DNA from: Pseudarthrobacter sp. IC2-21
Lineage (GTDB): Bacteria > Actinomycetota > Actinomycetes > Actinomycetales > Micrococcaceae
Length of the DNA: 64,000 nt
Direction: 5' to 3'
Assembly (NCBI RefSeq): GCF_034048115.1
Contig: NZ_CP139145.1
Coordinates: 682,001-746,000 of the forward strand
The position numbers and the translations under genes are program-made. Shown piece after piece: positions 17,040 to 26,276 of the stretch (position 1 is its first letter; every line of letters begins with the position of its first letter). Below the pieces are notes generated by a model. That model was not told where the DNA came from, searched no databases, and was given only the letters and a program-made list of their open reading frames with translations.

Positions 17040-17756
17040 TCAGTACCAGTTGTGTGACAAGTGGAAGTTCAAAGCACCGCACGGCGACTGGTAGCGCTCC
17101 TGGATGTAGTTCAGGCCCCAGTTGATCTGTGTGCGGTAGTTGGTGAGGTAGTCCGCGCCGGCACTGGCCATCTTCTCTGCAGGCAGCGACTGGACGATGC
17201 CGTAGGCACCGCTGCTGGCGTTGGTGGCCGTGGTGGTCCAGTCGGATTCCTTGGTCCACAGCGTCTGGAGGCACTGCATCTGGTCAGCGGACCAGCCATA
17301 GCTGCCCAGCTGGCCGGCGGCGTAGGCCTGGGCTCCTGCCGGGTCATTGACTGCCACCACGGGCGCAGGCTCAGGTGCGGGCGCCGGTTCAGGTGCCGGT
17401 GCGGGTGCCGGCACGGGCTCCGGCGCAGGAGCTGGAACCGGTGCGGGTGCAGCTGCGGGCTCGGCGGCCTGCGGGGCCACGCTGATTTCAGCAGCGGCGG
17501 CCTCCGGCGCAGATTTGGCTCGTATTTCGGCCTTTTCCATCGTCAATCGGGATTCGATGTCGGCAGCGGACAGTTTCTGCGTGTCGCTGACGGCCGTCAG
17601 GCTGCCGGACTCGGATGCTTGGCCTGCTGCGCCCAACCCGATGAGGAGCGTGAGCGCCGTCCCTATAACGGCCACACGCTGTCCCAGCGTGGGAATCCGG
17701 TTGCGGAGCTTGTTTGACCCGTCCTGCGGGCGCGTTTGTACCTTGGATTCAGACAT
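17040..17756 (-). CDS. Secreted lytic transglycosylase-like protein (Rpf/SLT type)
   Basis: A 238-residue exported cell-wall enzyme. After a basic N-terminus, one hydrophobic segment (residues 29-46, VAVIGTALTLLIGLGAAG) acts as signal. A helical stretch and a Pro/Ala/Glu-rich wall-spanning linker (about 95-135) follow. The catalytic domain has LQTLWTKESDWTTTATN with the putative catalytic Glu, then SSGAYGIVQSLP and WGLNYIQERY. It should cleave peptidoglycan glycan strands. A c-di-AMP riboswitch lies in its leader, as in other actinobacterial wall hydrolases. Confidence 0.88.
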   Translation of the reverse strand: MSESKVQTRPQDGSNKLRNRIPTLGQRVAVIGTALTLLIGLGAAGQASESGSLTAVSDTQKLSAADIESRLTMEKAEIRAKSAPEAAAAEISVAPQAAEPAAAPAPVPAPAPEPVPAPAPAPEPAPAPEPAPVVAVNDPAGAQAYAAGQLGSYGWSADQMQCLQTLWTKESDWTTTATNASSGAYGIVQSLPAEKMASAGADYLTNYRTQINWGLNYIQERYQSPCGALNFHLSHNWY

Positions 17757-17770
17757 GATTGATCGCCTCT

Positions 17771-17935
17771 CACACCTGCGGAGTTAGCTGTCGGGTTCGG
17801 ATGAGGGCATCCGGCCACACGGAATATCACGTGCTGGCTTCACCCCAAGGGCACTAAAAGCCCGGGACTCTGGGTCCCCCGCCTCTGCCTCGGTCGAACG
17901 GAATCCGGGAAGCGGCAGAGCTTGGCGTCATCCGG
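17771..17935 (-). promoter_or_regulatory. ydaO/yuaA c-di-AMP riboswitch
   Basis: The leader on the minus strand contains, in order, GCCAAGCTCTGCCGCTTCCC, GGCGGGGGACCCA, TTGGGGTGAAGCC and CCGAACCCGACAGCTAACTC followed by CGCAGGTG. These are the conserved blocks of the ydaO riboswitch, which binds c-di-AMP and normally turns expression off. It ends about 15 bases before the transglycosylase start codon. The outer boundaries are approximate. Confidence 0.88.
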
Positions 17936-18076
17936 ATGTGCGGACCAAACGGGAACCGCACGTTATCAACGGTACCGGAGGAGGCCGTCGAAGTCACATT
18001 TTGGTAACGAGGATCACGACGTCGGCGTGTTGGCTTGCGGTGCCTGGCGCCGGAGGGGTGCCGCAACGCTACGCGG

Positions 18077-20155
18077 CTAACCAACCAGCGCGTAAACCGT
18101 GGTTCCGCCGATGGATTGCGCAGGGAACGTTGCCGCCACCCACTGCGCAATCTGGGATGCGGCGTCCGAGCCGCTGGTGGACCGCATCGTTCCGCCGGCA
18201 ATGAAGTAGTGGATCTTGCCTTGCGCCACCAGATCCTGGAACCCGCCAAGGCTGGGGGAGGGGTCCGTTCCATTGAAGCCGCCCACGGGCATGACCGGCA
18301 GTTGCGTTGCCAACTGGTAGCCGGCCGCATTGTTGGAACCCACGACGGCGGCCGCCCAGGTATAGCGGGACGCGTCACTTCTCAGGGCGGTCACCAACTG
18401 AGCCGACGGCGAGGTGGCACCCAGAAGGCCACCCATTCCGCCGGCCTGCCGGCTGGTGCCGCCCGGTCCATTGATGTTGGCGCCGGTGCCGCTGGCGGTG
18501 CCGCCAGGCCCGTTGGGATTGGCGCCGTTCCGTAACGGGTTACCTTGGCCGGCTGCAGCAGGACCGCCTGGACGGAACCCGCCTGCGCTCGTGGCAGGTC
18601 CGGCGCTGACGATCGCGCCGCTGTGGACGGCCGCGGCCGTTGATAGCGAGAACGCCAGCGGTCCGGCAAGGGAGGCGGCGACGGCGAGGACCGCCGTCGT
18701 CCGCTGCACCACACGGAAGCTCAGGTAACGGCCGAACAAGACACCCGCCGCGCCCGCAAGCCCGGCGGCCAGGACAAACCAGCGGAGCCACGGACCGTAG
18801 GCGGAGGTGGTGCCCAAAAGGGCGAAGCCCATGCTTGCCGCAGCCGCCACGGCAGCGGCGAGCAGCAGCGCTGCGGCGGGCTGCCGCCGGTGCTGCCAGA
18901 GGAGGACGCCGCCCAGCCCGGCCAGGCCGGCGATTCCGGGCGCAAGTGCCACCGCGTAGTAGGGGTGGATAATGCCCGCCATGAAACTGAAGACCAGCCC
19001 CGTGACCAGCACCCACGAGCCCCACATGATGACGGAGGCGCGGACACCATCCGTGCGAGGTGCCCGCCGGCCCACCCACAGCAGGCCGGCGGCGAGGATC
19101 AGCACGGACGGCAGCAGCCACGCAATCTGGCCGCCGAACTCACTGCTGAACATCCGCAACGGGCCCGGAACGCCCCACCCGTTGCCGCCGCCCACGCTCC
19201 CGGTTTCGTCACCGCTCAGGCGGCCCAAACCGTTATAGCCCAGCGTGAGCTCAATGATCGAGTTGTTCTGCGAACCGCCAATGTACGGCCGCAAGTTTGC
19301 CGGCGTGAGCTCCACGGCGAGGAGCCACCACCCTGCGGCGGCCACCATGGCCGCACCCGCCGCCGCCAGGCGAAGCAGGCGACGGCAGATTCCTTCCGGT
19401 GCCGCCACAAAGTAGGCCACGGCAAAACCGGGAAGCACCAGCAGCACCTGGAGCTGTTTGGTGAGGAAACCGAAGCCCAGGAGCACGCCGGCCAGCACCA
19501 GCCAGCGCACCTTCCCGTCCTGAATGGACCGGAGTGTCGCGTAGCCGGCGGCGGTCATGAGCAGAACAAGCAGGGCATCGGGATTGTTGAACCGGAACAT
19601 CAGCGCGGCCACCGGTGTGATCGCCAGAACCACGGCCGCCAGCAGGCCCGCCCGGTGTGCCAGGAGGCTATCGGCAGCGGCCGGCCCCGCTGCCCGCCGT
19701 ACTGCGAGATACAGCAGCCACGCCGTGGCCACCCCCATGAGCGCTTCGGGTACCAGGACGCTCCATGAACTCAAGCCGAAGAGCCGGACCGACAGGCCCA
19801 TGATCCACAGCGATGCCGGAGGTTTGTCAACGGTGATGGAATTGGCGGCGTCCGAAGAGCCGAAGAACCAGGCGGTCCAGTCCTGGGAGCCCGCCTGGGC
19901 CGCCGCGGAATAAAACGCATTTGCCCAGCCCGATGCTCCCAGGTTCCAGAGGTACAGCACCGCCGTGGCCACCAGGACCGCGGCCAACTCCAGACGCAGC
20001 CGGAGGAGCCTGCGACGGGCGCCACGTGATGGGCCGGACCGTGAATGGCCGTCCTGTGAACGGGCCGCCGGGAAACCTTCCGGCACAGGAACACCGCGCC
20101 GGCCGTCCGTGGGCCCCTGAAGCCCGCCGGCATGGCCCGGGATATCGATGGCCAC
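18077..20155 (-). CDS. GT39-family membrane glycosyltransferase (copy 2)
   Basis: A 692-residue polytopic protein of the PMT/ArnT-like GT39 family, which moves a sugar from a polyprenyl phosphate carrier to an acceptor outside the membrane. It has about 11-13 helices; the first outer loop contains FFGSSDAANSITVDKPPASLWI, including the catalytic-region D-K-P-P. A Gly/Pro/Asn-rich loop (about residues 550-600) precedes a C-terminal soluble domain. GTG 20155 is six bases after the paralogue upstream, suggesting coupled translation. It is a tandem duplicate of that gene. Confidence 0.87.
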   Translation of the reverse strand: MAIDIPGHAGGLQGPTDGRRGVPVPEGFPAARSQDGHSRSGPSRGARRRLLRLRLELAAVLVATAVLYLWNLGASGWANAFYSAAAQAGSQDWTAWFFGSSDAANSITVDKPPASLWIMGLSVRLFGLSSWSVLVPEALMGVATAWLLYLAVRRAAGPAAADSLLAHRAGLLAAVVLAITPVAALMFRFNNPDALLVLLMTAAGYATLRSIQDGKVRWLVLAGVLLGFGFLTKQLQVLLVLPGFAVAYFVAAPEGICRRLLRLAAAGAAMVAAAGWWLLAVELTPANLRPYIGGSQNNSIIELTLGYNGLGRLSGDETGSVGGGNGWGVPGPLRMFSSEFGGQIAWLLPSVLILAAGLLWVGRRAPRTDGVRASVIMWGSWVLVTGLVFSFMAGIIHPYYAVALAPGIAGLAGLGGVLLWQHRRQPAAALLLAAAVAAAASMGFALLGTTSAYGPWLRWFVLAAGLAGAAGVLFGRYLSFRVVQRTTAVLAVAASLAGPLAFSLSTAAAVHSGAIVSAGPATSAGGFRPGGPAAAGQGNPLRNGANPNGPGGTASGTGANINGPGGTSRQAGGMGGLLGATSPSAQLVTALRSDASRYTWAAAVVGSNNAAGYQLATQLPVMPVGGFNGTDPSPSLGGFQDLVAQGKIHYFIAGGTMRSTSGSDAASQIAQWVAATFPAQSIGGTTVYALVG

Positions 20156-20161
20156 GGTGGG

Positions 20162-22285
20162 CTACTTCGCCAACGCGTACACGGTAGCGCTGCCCACGGT
20201 TTGGGACTGGAAGTTGGCCTGAACCCAGGCTGCCACTTCGGAGTTACCGCCCCGGCCGCCCATGCCCCCGCCCATGCCACCGCCTTCGATGAAGTAGCCG
20301 ATCTCGCCCTTGGACACCATGTCCTGGAACTGTGCCAGCGTGGGGTAAGGGTCGCCGCCATTCCAGCCGCCCAGGGCAATAACACTGGTGTTTGTTGCCA
20401 GTTCCAGGCTGGCTGCCTGGGTAGCGCCGGAGACAATCGCGGACCACTTTGTGGTGGTGGAGGAGAGCAGGGCGGTCACCGCAGAATCCGCCGTTCCCTC
20501 ACTGCCGGGGCCGTCAGCGCCCGGCAGGCCGCCCAAAGCACTGTCGCCGGCAGCAGTATCGCCGCCTGCACCCCCGGCGGAGGAGCCGTCGCTTGAACTG
20601 CCGGCCCCGGTGCGGCCGTCCCGGAAACCGGCTGTCCGGTTGCCGAAGCCGCCTGTTGAGGACCCCGCGGGCCCCGACGTCGGGATGGAGCCTGAGTGCG
20701 CGGAGGCGGCAGTCGCCAGGGTCCACGCCCCGGTGCCCAGGCCCCCGGCCAGAATGGAAACTACGACGACGGCGGCCGCACCGGCGTGCCGGAACCTGCC
20801 GGCGGTGCCCCGGGCGTCGAGCCGAAGGATCACCGCCGCGCCGGCAAGGACGCCGAGGACGACGATGACGATGCGCAGCCATGGGAGCCAGGACACATCG
20901 CGGCCCAGCAGCACCGCGGACCAGATGGAACTGCCCAGGATAACGACGGCCAGGACGATCCGGGCTGGCCAGTAACCCCGGCCACGCCACAGTTCCACAG
21001 ATCCGATGCCCGCCAGGGCTGCGATTGCCGGCGCCAGCGCCACGGAATAGTAGGGGTGGACGATGCCGCTCATGAAGCTGAAGACACCCGCCGTGACCAG
21101 AAGCCAGCCGCCCCACAGGATCAGGGCAGCACGGGTACGGGAGGTCCGAATTTCCCTCCGGGTGAACCACAGGCCGGCAGCCAGCAGGATCAGGGCCGCG
21201 GGCAACAGCCAGGCAACCTCGGCGCCGAAGCTGGTGCCGAACATCCGCAGCAGGCCGGCGGCTCCGCCGAACCCGCCGTTGCCGCCGCCGAAGCCGCCCG
21301 CACCCGTCCCGCCCGGCGCACCGGCGCCGCCACCTGGCATACCCTCGCCCGAGCCGGTGATGCGGGACAAGCCGTTGTAGCCGAAGGTCAGCTCCAGGAA
21401 ACTGTTGGTGGTTGAACCGGCCATGTAGGGCCGTGCCGAGGCCGGAGTCAGTTGGAAAAGTGCCACATAGCTCCCCGCCACCACAACGATGCCGCCCACT
21501 GCACCGAGAAGGTGCAGTATCCGCCGTCCCGCAGTGGTGGGCGCCGCCCAGAGATATGCGAGGCCAAGGGCAGGAACAATCAGGAAACCCTGCAGCATCT
21601 TGGTGAGGAAGGCCAGGCCCACCACGGCTCCGGCGGCCGCGAGCCACTTCCACCCCGCCTGCTCAATGGCGCGGGTGGTGAAGTACGCGGCGAGGACCAG
21701 GCAAAGGGTGAGCAAAGCGTCGGGGTTGTTGAACTTGAACATCAGCGCCGCCACCGGAGTCAGCGCCAGGGCGCCCCCGGCCAGCAGGCCTGCCCCCGGT
21801 CCGGAGATGCGTTTGACGGTCAGGTAAAGGATGCCGACGGCGGCCACTCCCATGAGCGCTTCGGGCACCAGCATGCTCAGCGACGAGAAGCCGAAGATCC
21901 TTCCCGCGAGGGCAGGAATCCAGAGTGCGGCAGGGGGCTTGTCCACCGTGATCGCGTTGCCGGCATCCAGTGAACCGAACAGGAAGGCCGTCCAGTCTTT
22001 GGTTCCGGCCTGGATGGCGGCGGCGTAGAAGGAGTTGCCATATCCGGTGGCCGCGAGGTTCCACAGATACAGGACTGCCGTGGCCACCAGGAGAGCCGCA
22101 GCCGAAGGCCGGACCCAGCGGGGCTGGCTGCCGAACGCGTACCGGGTCCAGCGAGTGCCGGGACCCGGGGCCGTTCCCGAGGGAACTGCGTGCCCGGAAT
22201 GTGCGCCGGCGTCCGGCACGGCAGGAGCCTCCTGCGGGGCGCCGGAAGTGGGGCCGGCGTCAGCCGGTGTGATGGTGGAGGTCAT
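20162..22285 (-). CDS. GT39-family membrane glycosyltransferase (copy 1)
   Basis: A 707-residue paralogue of the following gene. The loop FLFGSLDAGNAITVDKPPAALWI and FKFNNPDALLTL are shared. ATG 22285 overlaps the stop of the GT2-GtrA gene by ATGA, so a longer frame is rejected. There are two Gly-rich loops: GAPGGTGAGGFGG at about residue 320 and a Ser/Gly/Ala-rich one near 600. The C-terminal domain VALGGWNGGDPYPTLAQFQD-type sequence matches copy 2. Substrate is likely a polyprenyl-phosphate sugar made by the GT2 upstream. Confidence 0.87.
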   Translation of the reverse strand: MTSTITPADAGPTSGAPQEAPAVPDAGAHSGHAVPSGTAPGPGTRWTRYAFGSQPRWVRPSAAALLVATAVLYLWNLAATGYGNSFYAAAIQAGTKDWTAFLFGSLDAGNAITVDKPPAALWIPALAGRIFGFSSLSMLVPEALMGVAAVGILYLTVKRISGPGAGLLAGGALALTPVAALMFKFNNPDALLTLCLVLAAYFTTRAIEQAGWKWLAAAGAVVGLAFLTKMLQGFLIVPALGLAYLWAAPTTAGRRILHLLGAVGGIVVVAGSYVALFQLTPASARPYMAGSTTNSFLELTFGYNGLSRITGSGEGMPGGGAGAPGGTGAGGFGGGNGGFGGAAGLLRMFGTSFGAEVAWLLPAALILLAAGLWFTRREIRTSRTRAALILWGGWLLVTAGVFSFMSGIVHPYYSVALAPAIAALAGIGSVELWRGRGYWPARIVLAVVILGSSIWSAVLLGRDVSWLPWLRIVIVVLGVLAGAAVILRLDARGTAGRFRHAGAAAVVVVSILAGGLGTGAWTLATAASAHSGSIPTSGPAGSSTGGFGNRTAGFRDGRTGAGSSSDGSSAGGAGGDTAAGDSALGGLPGADGPGSEGTADSAVTALLSSTTTKWSAIVSGATQAASLELATNTSVIALGGWNGGDPYPTLAQFQDMVSKGEIGYFIEGGGMGGGMGGRGGNSEVAAWVQANFQSQTVGSATVYALAK

Positions 22286-23691
22286 GATGCTGCCGTTTCC
22301 GTCGAAGAAGTAGTGGGGGATGTGGCCGCAGGGACTGCCGGGCCGCGGAAAACCCACAGCCGGAACAGCAGGAACCTGACTGCGGTAGCGGCAAGATTCG
22401 CGGCCACCACCGTGAGGACTTCCGCCCAACGGTCCGGCGTCGTCGTACTGTGCACCACGGCGAGTGCCCCGGAGGTGAGTAGCAGGCCGATGCCGAAGAC
22501 GATCAGCCCGTCGAAATGGTGCCGCACCGGGTTCCCGCCCTGAATGCCGAAGGTGAACCGCCGGTTGGCGGCGGTGTTGGCCACCGCGGTGATGAGCAGG
22601 GCCACAAAGTTGGCCACCTGGGGGTCCAAGAACCCGCGACCCACCAGGAAGATGAACAGGTACGCCAGCGTCGAGGCGCCGCCGATGGCAGCAAACCTGA
22701 CCAACTGGCCGAAAAGGCTCCCCACCCGCGTCTGCTCGGCAGTACGGGATGACGCGGGCAGCGGGCCGCGGGCCAAGGCGGCACGCAATTCCGGAACAGG
22801 GATCCGGCCGTAGACCAGATCCCGGGTCAGCCGGGCCATGCCGCGCATGTCTGCCAGGGCGGTGCGGACCACATCAACGCTGGAATCGGGGTCGTCGGTC
22901 CAGTCCACCGGGACTTCATGGACCCGAAGGCCACAACGTTCGGCGAGGACCAGGAGTTCGGTGTCGAAAAACCACGAATTGTCCAGAGTATGCGGCAGGA
23001 TCTGTTGAGCGACGTCGGCCCGGATGGCCTTGAAGCCGCACTGCGCATCGCTGAACCTGGCGCCCATGAAGGAATGGAGCATGAGGTTGTAGGTCCGCGA
23101 GATGAACTCCCGTTTGGGCCCGCGGACAACCCGTGAGCTACGCGTCAGGCGCGTGCCGATGGCAAGGTCCGAATGACCCGAAATCAGTGGGGCCAGCAGG
23201 GGTGCCAGCGCGGCGAGATCGGTGGACAAGTCCACGTCCATGTACGCCAGGACCGGAGACGGCGAGGCGAGCCACACTTTCCGCAGCGCATTGCCGCGGC
23301 CCTTTTCCCCCAGATGGACCACCACAAGTTCCGGAAGCTCCCTGGCCAGGCGTTCGGCGATCTTCAGGGTTCCATCCGTGCTCGCGTTGTCCGCCACGGT
23401 AATACGGAAGCTGTGTGGAAAAGACTCGCGCAGGTGCGAGTGGAGCCGGTGCAGGCATTCCTCCAAATCGCGTTCCTCGTTGAAAACGGGGATGGTGACG
23501 TCGAGGACCGGGACGGCGGTGCGGGTGTTCACAGGGGCACGCCGCCCGGCGCTCCGCTGGGGCCGGGGCCGGGGCCGGGGCTGGGGCTGTGGCGGCTGCG
23601 GCGGCTGCGGCCGGGATTGCCGCGGCGGGAAGCTCAGCGGCGCCACTGCAGCGTCCGGCAGGCTTCCTGAGGTGGAGTCGGTGAGCGTCAT
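22282..23691 (-). CDS. Bifunctional GT2 glycosyltransferase / GtrA-family protein
   Basis: A 469-residue fusion. Residues about 60-300 are a dolichol-phosphate-mannose-synthase-like GT2: DVTIPVFNEERDLEECL, VADNASTDGT, AYMDVDLSTDLAAL, CGFKAIRADVAQQIL. Residues about 335-455 form a four-helix GtrA domain (LVRFAAIGGASTLAYL, ANTAANRRFTFG). The first makes a polyprenyl-phosphate sugar from a nucleotide sugar; GtrA proteins are thought to help flip it. An N-terminal Pro/Arg/Gln-rich leader is disordered. It is coupled by ATGA to the GT39 gene, its probable user. Confidence 0.9.
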   Translation of the reverse strand: MTLTDSTSGSLPDAAVAPLSFPPRQSRPQPPQPPQPQPRPRPRPQRSAGRRAPVNTRTAVPVLDVTIPVFNEERDLEECLHRLHSHLRESFPHSFRITVADNASTDGTLKIAERLARELPELVVVHLGEKGRGNALRKVWLASPSPVLAYMDVDLSTDLAALAPLLAPLISGHSDLAIGTRLTRSSRVVRGPKREFISRTYNLMLHSFMGARFSDAQCGFKAIRADVAQQILPHTLDNSWFFDTELLVLAERCGLRVHEVPVDWTDDPDSSVDVVRTALADMRGMARLTRDLVYGRIPVPELRAALARGPLPASSRTAEQTRVGSLFGQLVRFAAIGGASTLAYLFIFLVGRGFLDPQVANFVALLITAVANTAANRRFTFGIQGGNPVRHHFDGLIVFGIGLLLTSGALAVVHSTTTPDRWAEVLTVVAANLAATAVRFLLFRLWVFRGPAVPAATSPTTSSTETAAS

Positions 23692-23802
23692 GAATCAAGA
23701 CTCGCGCCGCTTCATTTGAGGCCATTAGGCGCAACCTGTGACGTGCCTGTGTAATTCAGCTTGCCGTTCAGCTTGCCGCCCGGAGTCAGTTGCCGGCCGG
23801 AT

Positions 23803-25299
23803 TCAGGCGGAGGCAACCTTGGCTGCGGGCAACCGGACGGCGAACTCGGTCCTGCCCGGCCGTGACGTCAGTTCAACGCTCCCGCCATGCGCCTGGACAA
23901 TGGACTCCACAATGGAGAGCCCCAGCCCGGACGAGCCTTCCAAACCGGCTGAGCCCTTCAGCCCGGCCCGGGCAGCGTCCACCCGTGCGAAGCGCGAGAA
24001 GATCCTGCCCTGGAACTCTCCCGGAATGCCCGGCCCGTCATCGGTGACGGTGACAACAACGCTGCCATCGGCTGACCGCATCACGCCCGTCACCACCGTG
24101 GTTCCGGCCGGCGTGTGCTTGCGCGCGTTGGACAGCAGGTTGGCGAGGACCTGGTGGAGCTGGGTGTTGTCACCCCGCACGATGATGGGCTCAGCCGGCA
24201 GTTTCAACTGCCAGATGTGGTCCGGGGCCATCACTTTCTCGTCGCTGACGGTCTCAACCACCAGCTGGGTGAGGTCCACATCGGTGGTCTCCGGGGCTTT
24301 GCCTTCATCCAGCCGGGCCAAGAGCAACAGGTCCTCCACCAGCGTGGTCATGCGCTCGGACTGGCTCTGCACCCGCCCCAGCGATTTCCTGCCGTCCTCG
24401 GTGAACGTCTCCGTCATGCGCATCAGCTCCGTGTAGCCGCGGATGGCAGTCAGCGGGGTGCGCAGCTCGTGCGAGGCATCCGCCACAAATTGGCGCACCT
24501 TCATTTCGCTCCGCTGGCGGGCTTCCAAAGCGCTGGAAACGTTGTCCAGCATAAGGTTCAGGGCGTGCCCCACACTGCCCACTTCCGTGGTGGGATGCGC
24601 AGCGGAGGCAGGTACGCGGACGGCGAGCGCCACCTCGCCGGCGTCGAGGGGCAGCTTGGAAACTTTGGTGGCGACGTCGGACAGCTGCTCCAGGGGGCGC
24701 ATGGTCCGGCGGATCAAGGCTGTGCCGGCCAGTCCGATCACGAGCAGGCCGCCCAGCGACACCAGCACCATCGTGAGCACAAGCGAGGCCTCGGTGCTCT
24801 GTTTGGTGCTCAGCGGCAGGCCGGTAATCACCACGTCACCGTAGGGAGTCTGAGTGGCCATGACACGGTAGTCGCCGTTGGACAGCTGGCGGTCCACCGG
24901 TACGCCGTCGCGGGGGAGCGCCTGGAGGGTGGCCACATCGGAGGACGTCAGCGGGGTGCGGGTGAAATCAGAGGACAGGAAGCCCGCTTCCCGGCTGATC
25001 TGCCCGCCCGCCACCCGCGCGTTCAGCGTCCCCACGGCCTGCCCGCGGGCATCCAGGGGGTCGGGGCGCCCGGACGGGTTGCCCTCCGGCGGCCGGCCGC
25101 GGGACGCCATGGTCAACTGTTCGTTCAGTTGCTTGGAAAGGACCACGTCCATGGAGGCGTAGCTGACCACGCCAATGGCACCTGAGATGGCCACCAGCAG
25201 TGCCATGGAGAGCAAAATGAGGCGGGTCCGGAGGTGCCAGGTCGAGGGGTTGAACCAGGACCGGCCGGACCGCCGGGGAACACCGGAAAGAGCGGACAT
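23803..25299 (-). CDS. HAMP-containing sensor histidine kinase
   Basis: A 498-residue kinase. TM1 is at 25-47, an outer sensor loop at about 48-170, TM2 at 171-196, HAMP at 197-255, H-box ASHELRTPLTAIRGY with His277, N-box LANLLSNARKHTPAG, G1 VTDDGPGIP and G2 GSSGLGLSIV. ATG 25299 is chosen; the upstream extension is antisense-like. The gap to the response regulator is 11 bases. The outer loop is Gly/Arg/Pro-rich, so the signal is unclear. Confidence 0.92.
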   Translation of the reverse strand: MSALSGVPRRSGRSWFNPSTWHLRTRLILLSMALLVAISGAIGVVSYASMDVVLSKQLNEQLTMASRGRPPEGNPSGRPDPLDARGQAVGTLNARVAGGQISREAGFLSSDFTRTPLTSSDVATLQALPRDGVPVDRQLSNGDYRVMATQTPYGDVVITGLPLSTKQSTEASLVLTMVLVSLGGLLVIGLAGTALIRRTMRPLEQLSDVATKVSKLPLDAGEVALAVRVPASAAHPTTEVGSVGHALNLMLDNVSSALEARQRSEMKVRQFVADASHELRTPLTAIRGYTELMRMTETFTEDGRKSLGRVQSQSERMTTLVEDLLLLARLDEGKAPETTDVDLTQLVVETVSDEKVMAPDHIWQLKLPAEPIIVRGDNTQLHQVLANLLSNARKHTPAGTTVVTGVMRSADGSVVVTVTDDGPGIPGEFQGRIFSRFARVDAARAGLKGSAGLEGSSGLGLSIVESIVQAHGGSVELTSRPGRTEFAVRLPAAKVASA

Positions 25300-25310
25300 G
25301 CGGTCCCCGG

Positions 25311-26051
25311 CTAATCTGCAGGCTTGATGACGTAGCCGGCGCCGCGCACCGTGTGGATCATCGGCGGGTGGTTCGCCTCGATTTTCTTGCGCAGGTAAGA
25401 GATATACAGCTCCACGATGTTGGCCTGGCCACCGAAATCGTAATCCCACACCTGGTCCAGGATCTGGGCCTTACTGACCACGCGTTTGGGGTTCTCCATC
25501 AGGTAGCGCAGGAGTTCGAACTGGGTGGCCGTCAGCTGGACCTCTTCCCCGGCCCGGGTAACTTCCCGGGTGTCCACGTTGAGCACCAGGTCACCCACTA
25601 CCAGTTCGGCGGTGTCCATGGCGGCCACCCCGGAGCGCTGGACCAGCCGGTGCAGGCGCAGCAGGACCTCTTCCATGCTGAACGGCTTGGTGACGTAGTC
25701 GTCGCCGCCGGCGGCCAGGCCCACGATGCGGTCCTGGACGTCGTCCTTGGCCGTAAGGAACAGCGCCGGTACCTCCGGCGCAAAGGTGCGGATTCTGCCC
25801 AGCAGCTCCACGCCGTCGAACCCCGGCAGCATCACATCCAGCACCAAAACGTCCGGATGGAAGTCCTTGGCCAGCTTGACGGCGGCGGGCCCGTCGGCGG
25901 CGACGGCCACGGACCAGCCTGCCATGCGCAGGCCCATGCTCATGAGCTCGGACAGGCTGGGTTCGTCGTCCACCACGAGGGCGCGGATAGGCGAGCCGTC
26001 CGGGTGCGTGAGCTGGGGAAGGTTGTTGGTCATGGAGTGCGGGGATGCCAT
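25311..26051 (-). CDS. OmpR/PhoB-type response regulator
   Basis: A 246-residue regulator: receiver (about 22-137) with acidic VVDDEPS, phosphoacceptor Asp72 in VLVLDVMLPG, KPF at the end of the domain, and a C-terminal winged helix (about 150-243) with LTATQFELLRYLMENP and HTVRGAGYVIKP. ATG 26051 has AGAGAG before it; ATG 26033 is the alternative. First gene of a likely five-gene transcript with the kinase and glycosyltransferases, divergent from the DUF5666-like gene. Confidence 0.93.
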   Translation of the reverse strand: MASPHSMTNNLPQLTHPDGSPIRALVVDDEPSLSELMSMGLRMAGWSVAVAADGPAAVKLAKDFHPDVLVLDVMLPGFDGVELLGRIRTFAPEVPALFLTAKDDVQDRIVGLAAGGDDYVTKPFSMEEVLLRLHRLVQRSGVAAMDTAELVVGDLVLNVDTREVTRAGEEVQLTATQFELLRYLMENPKRVVSKAQILDQVWDYDFGGQANIVELYISYLRKKIEANHPPMIHTVRGAGYVIKPAD

Positions 26052-26276
26052 GGGACAACTCTCTGATCTGCCGGTGTGCCGGGGCTTTGCGGTTCCTGTG
26101 TGTGTGCTGTGAGTTCCAGCGTAGTCACCTGCTTGTAGCGGCGGGATGCCGTGGCCCGGAGATCGGACCCACGTCACAGTCAGGGTTTCGTTGCGGCACA
26201 GCGTGCGCACAGCAAAGCGGCCGACGCTGTTGGGACAACCGTAGCCAGCAGTACCGACCGTCTTTGGAGAAAAGCC

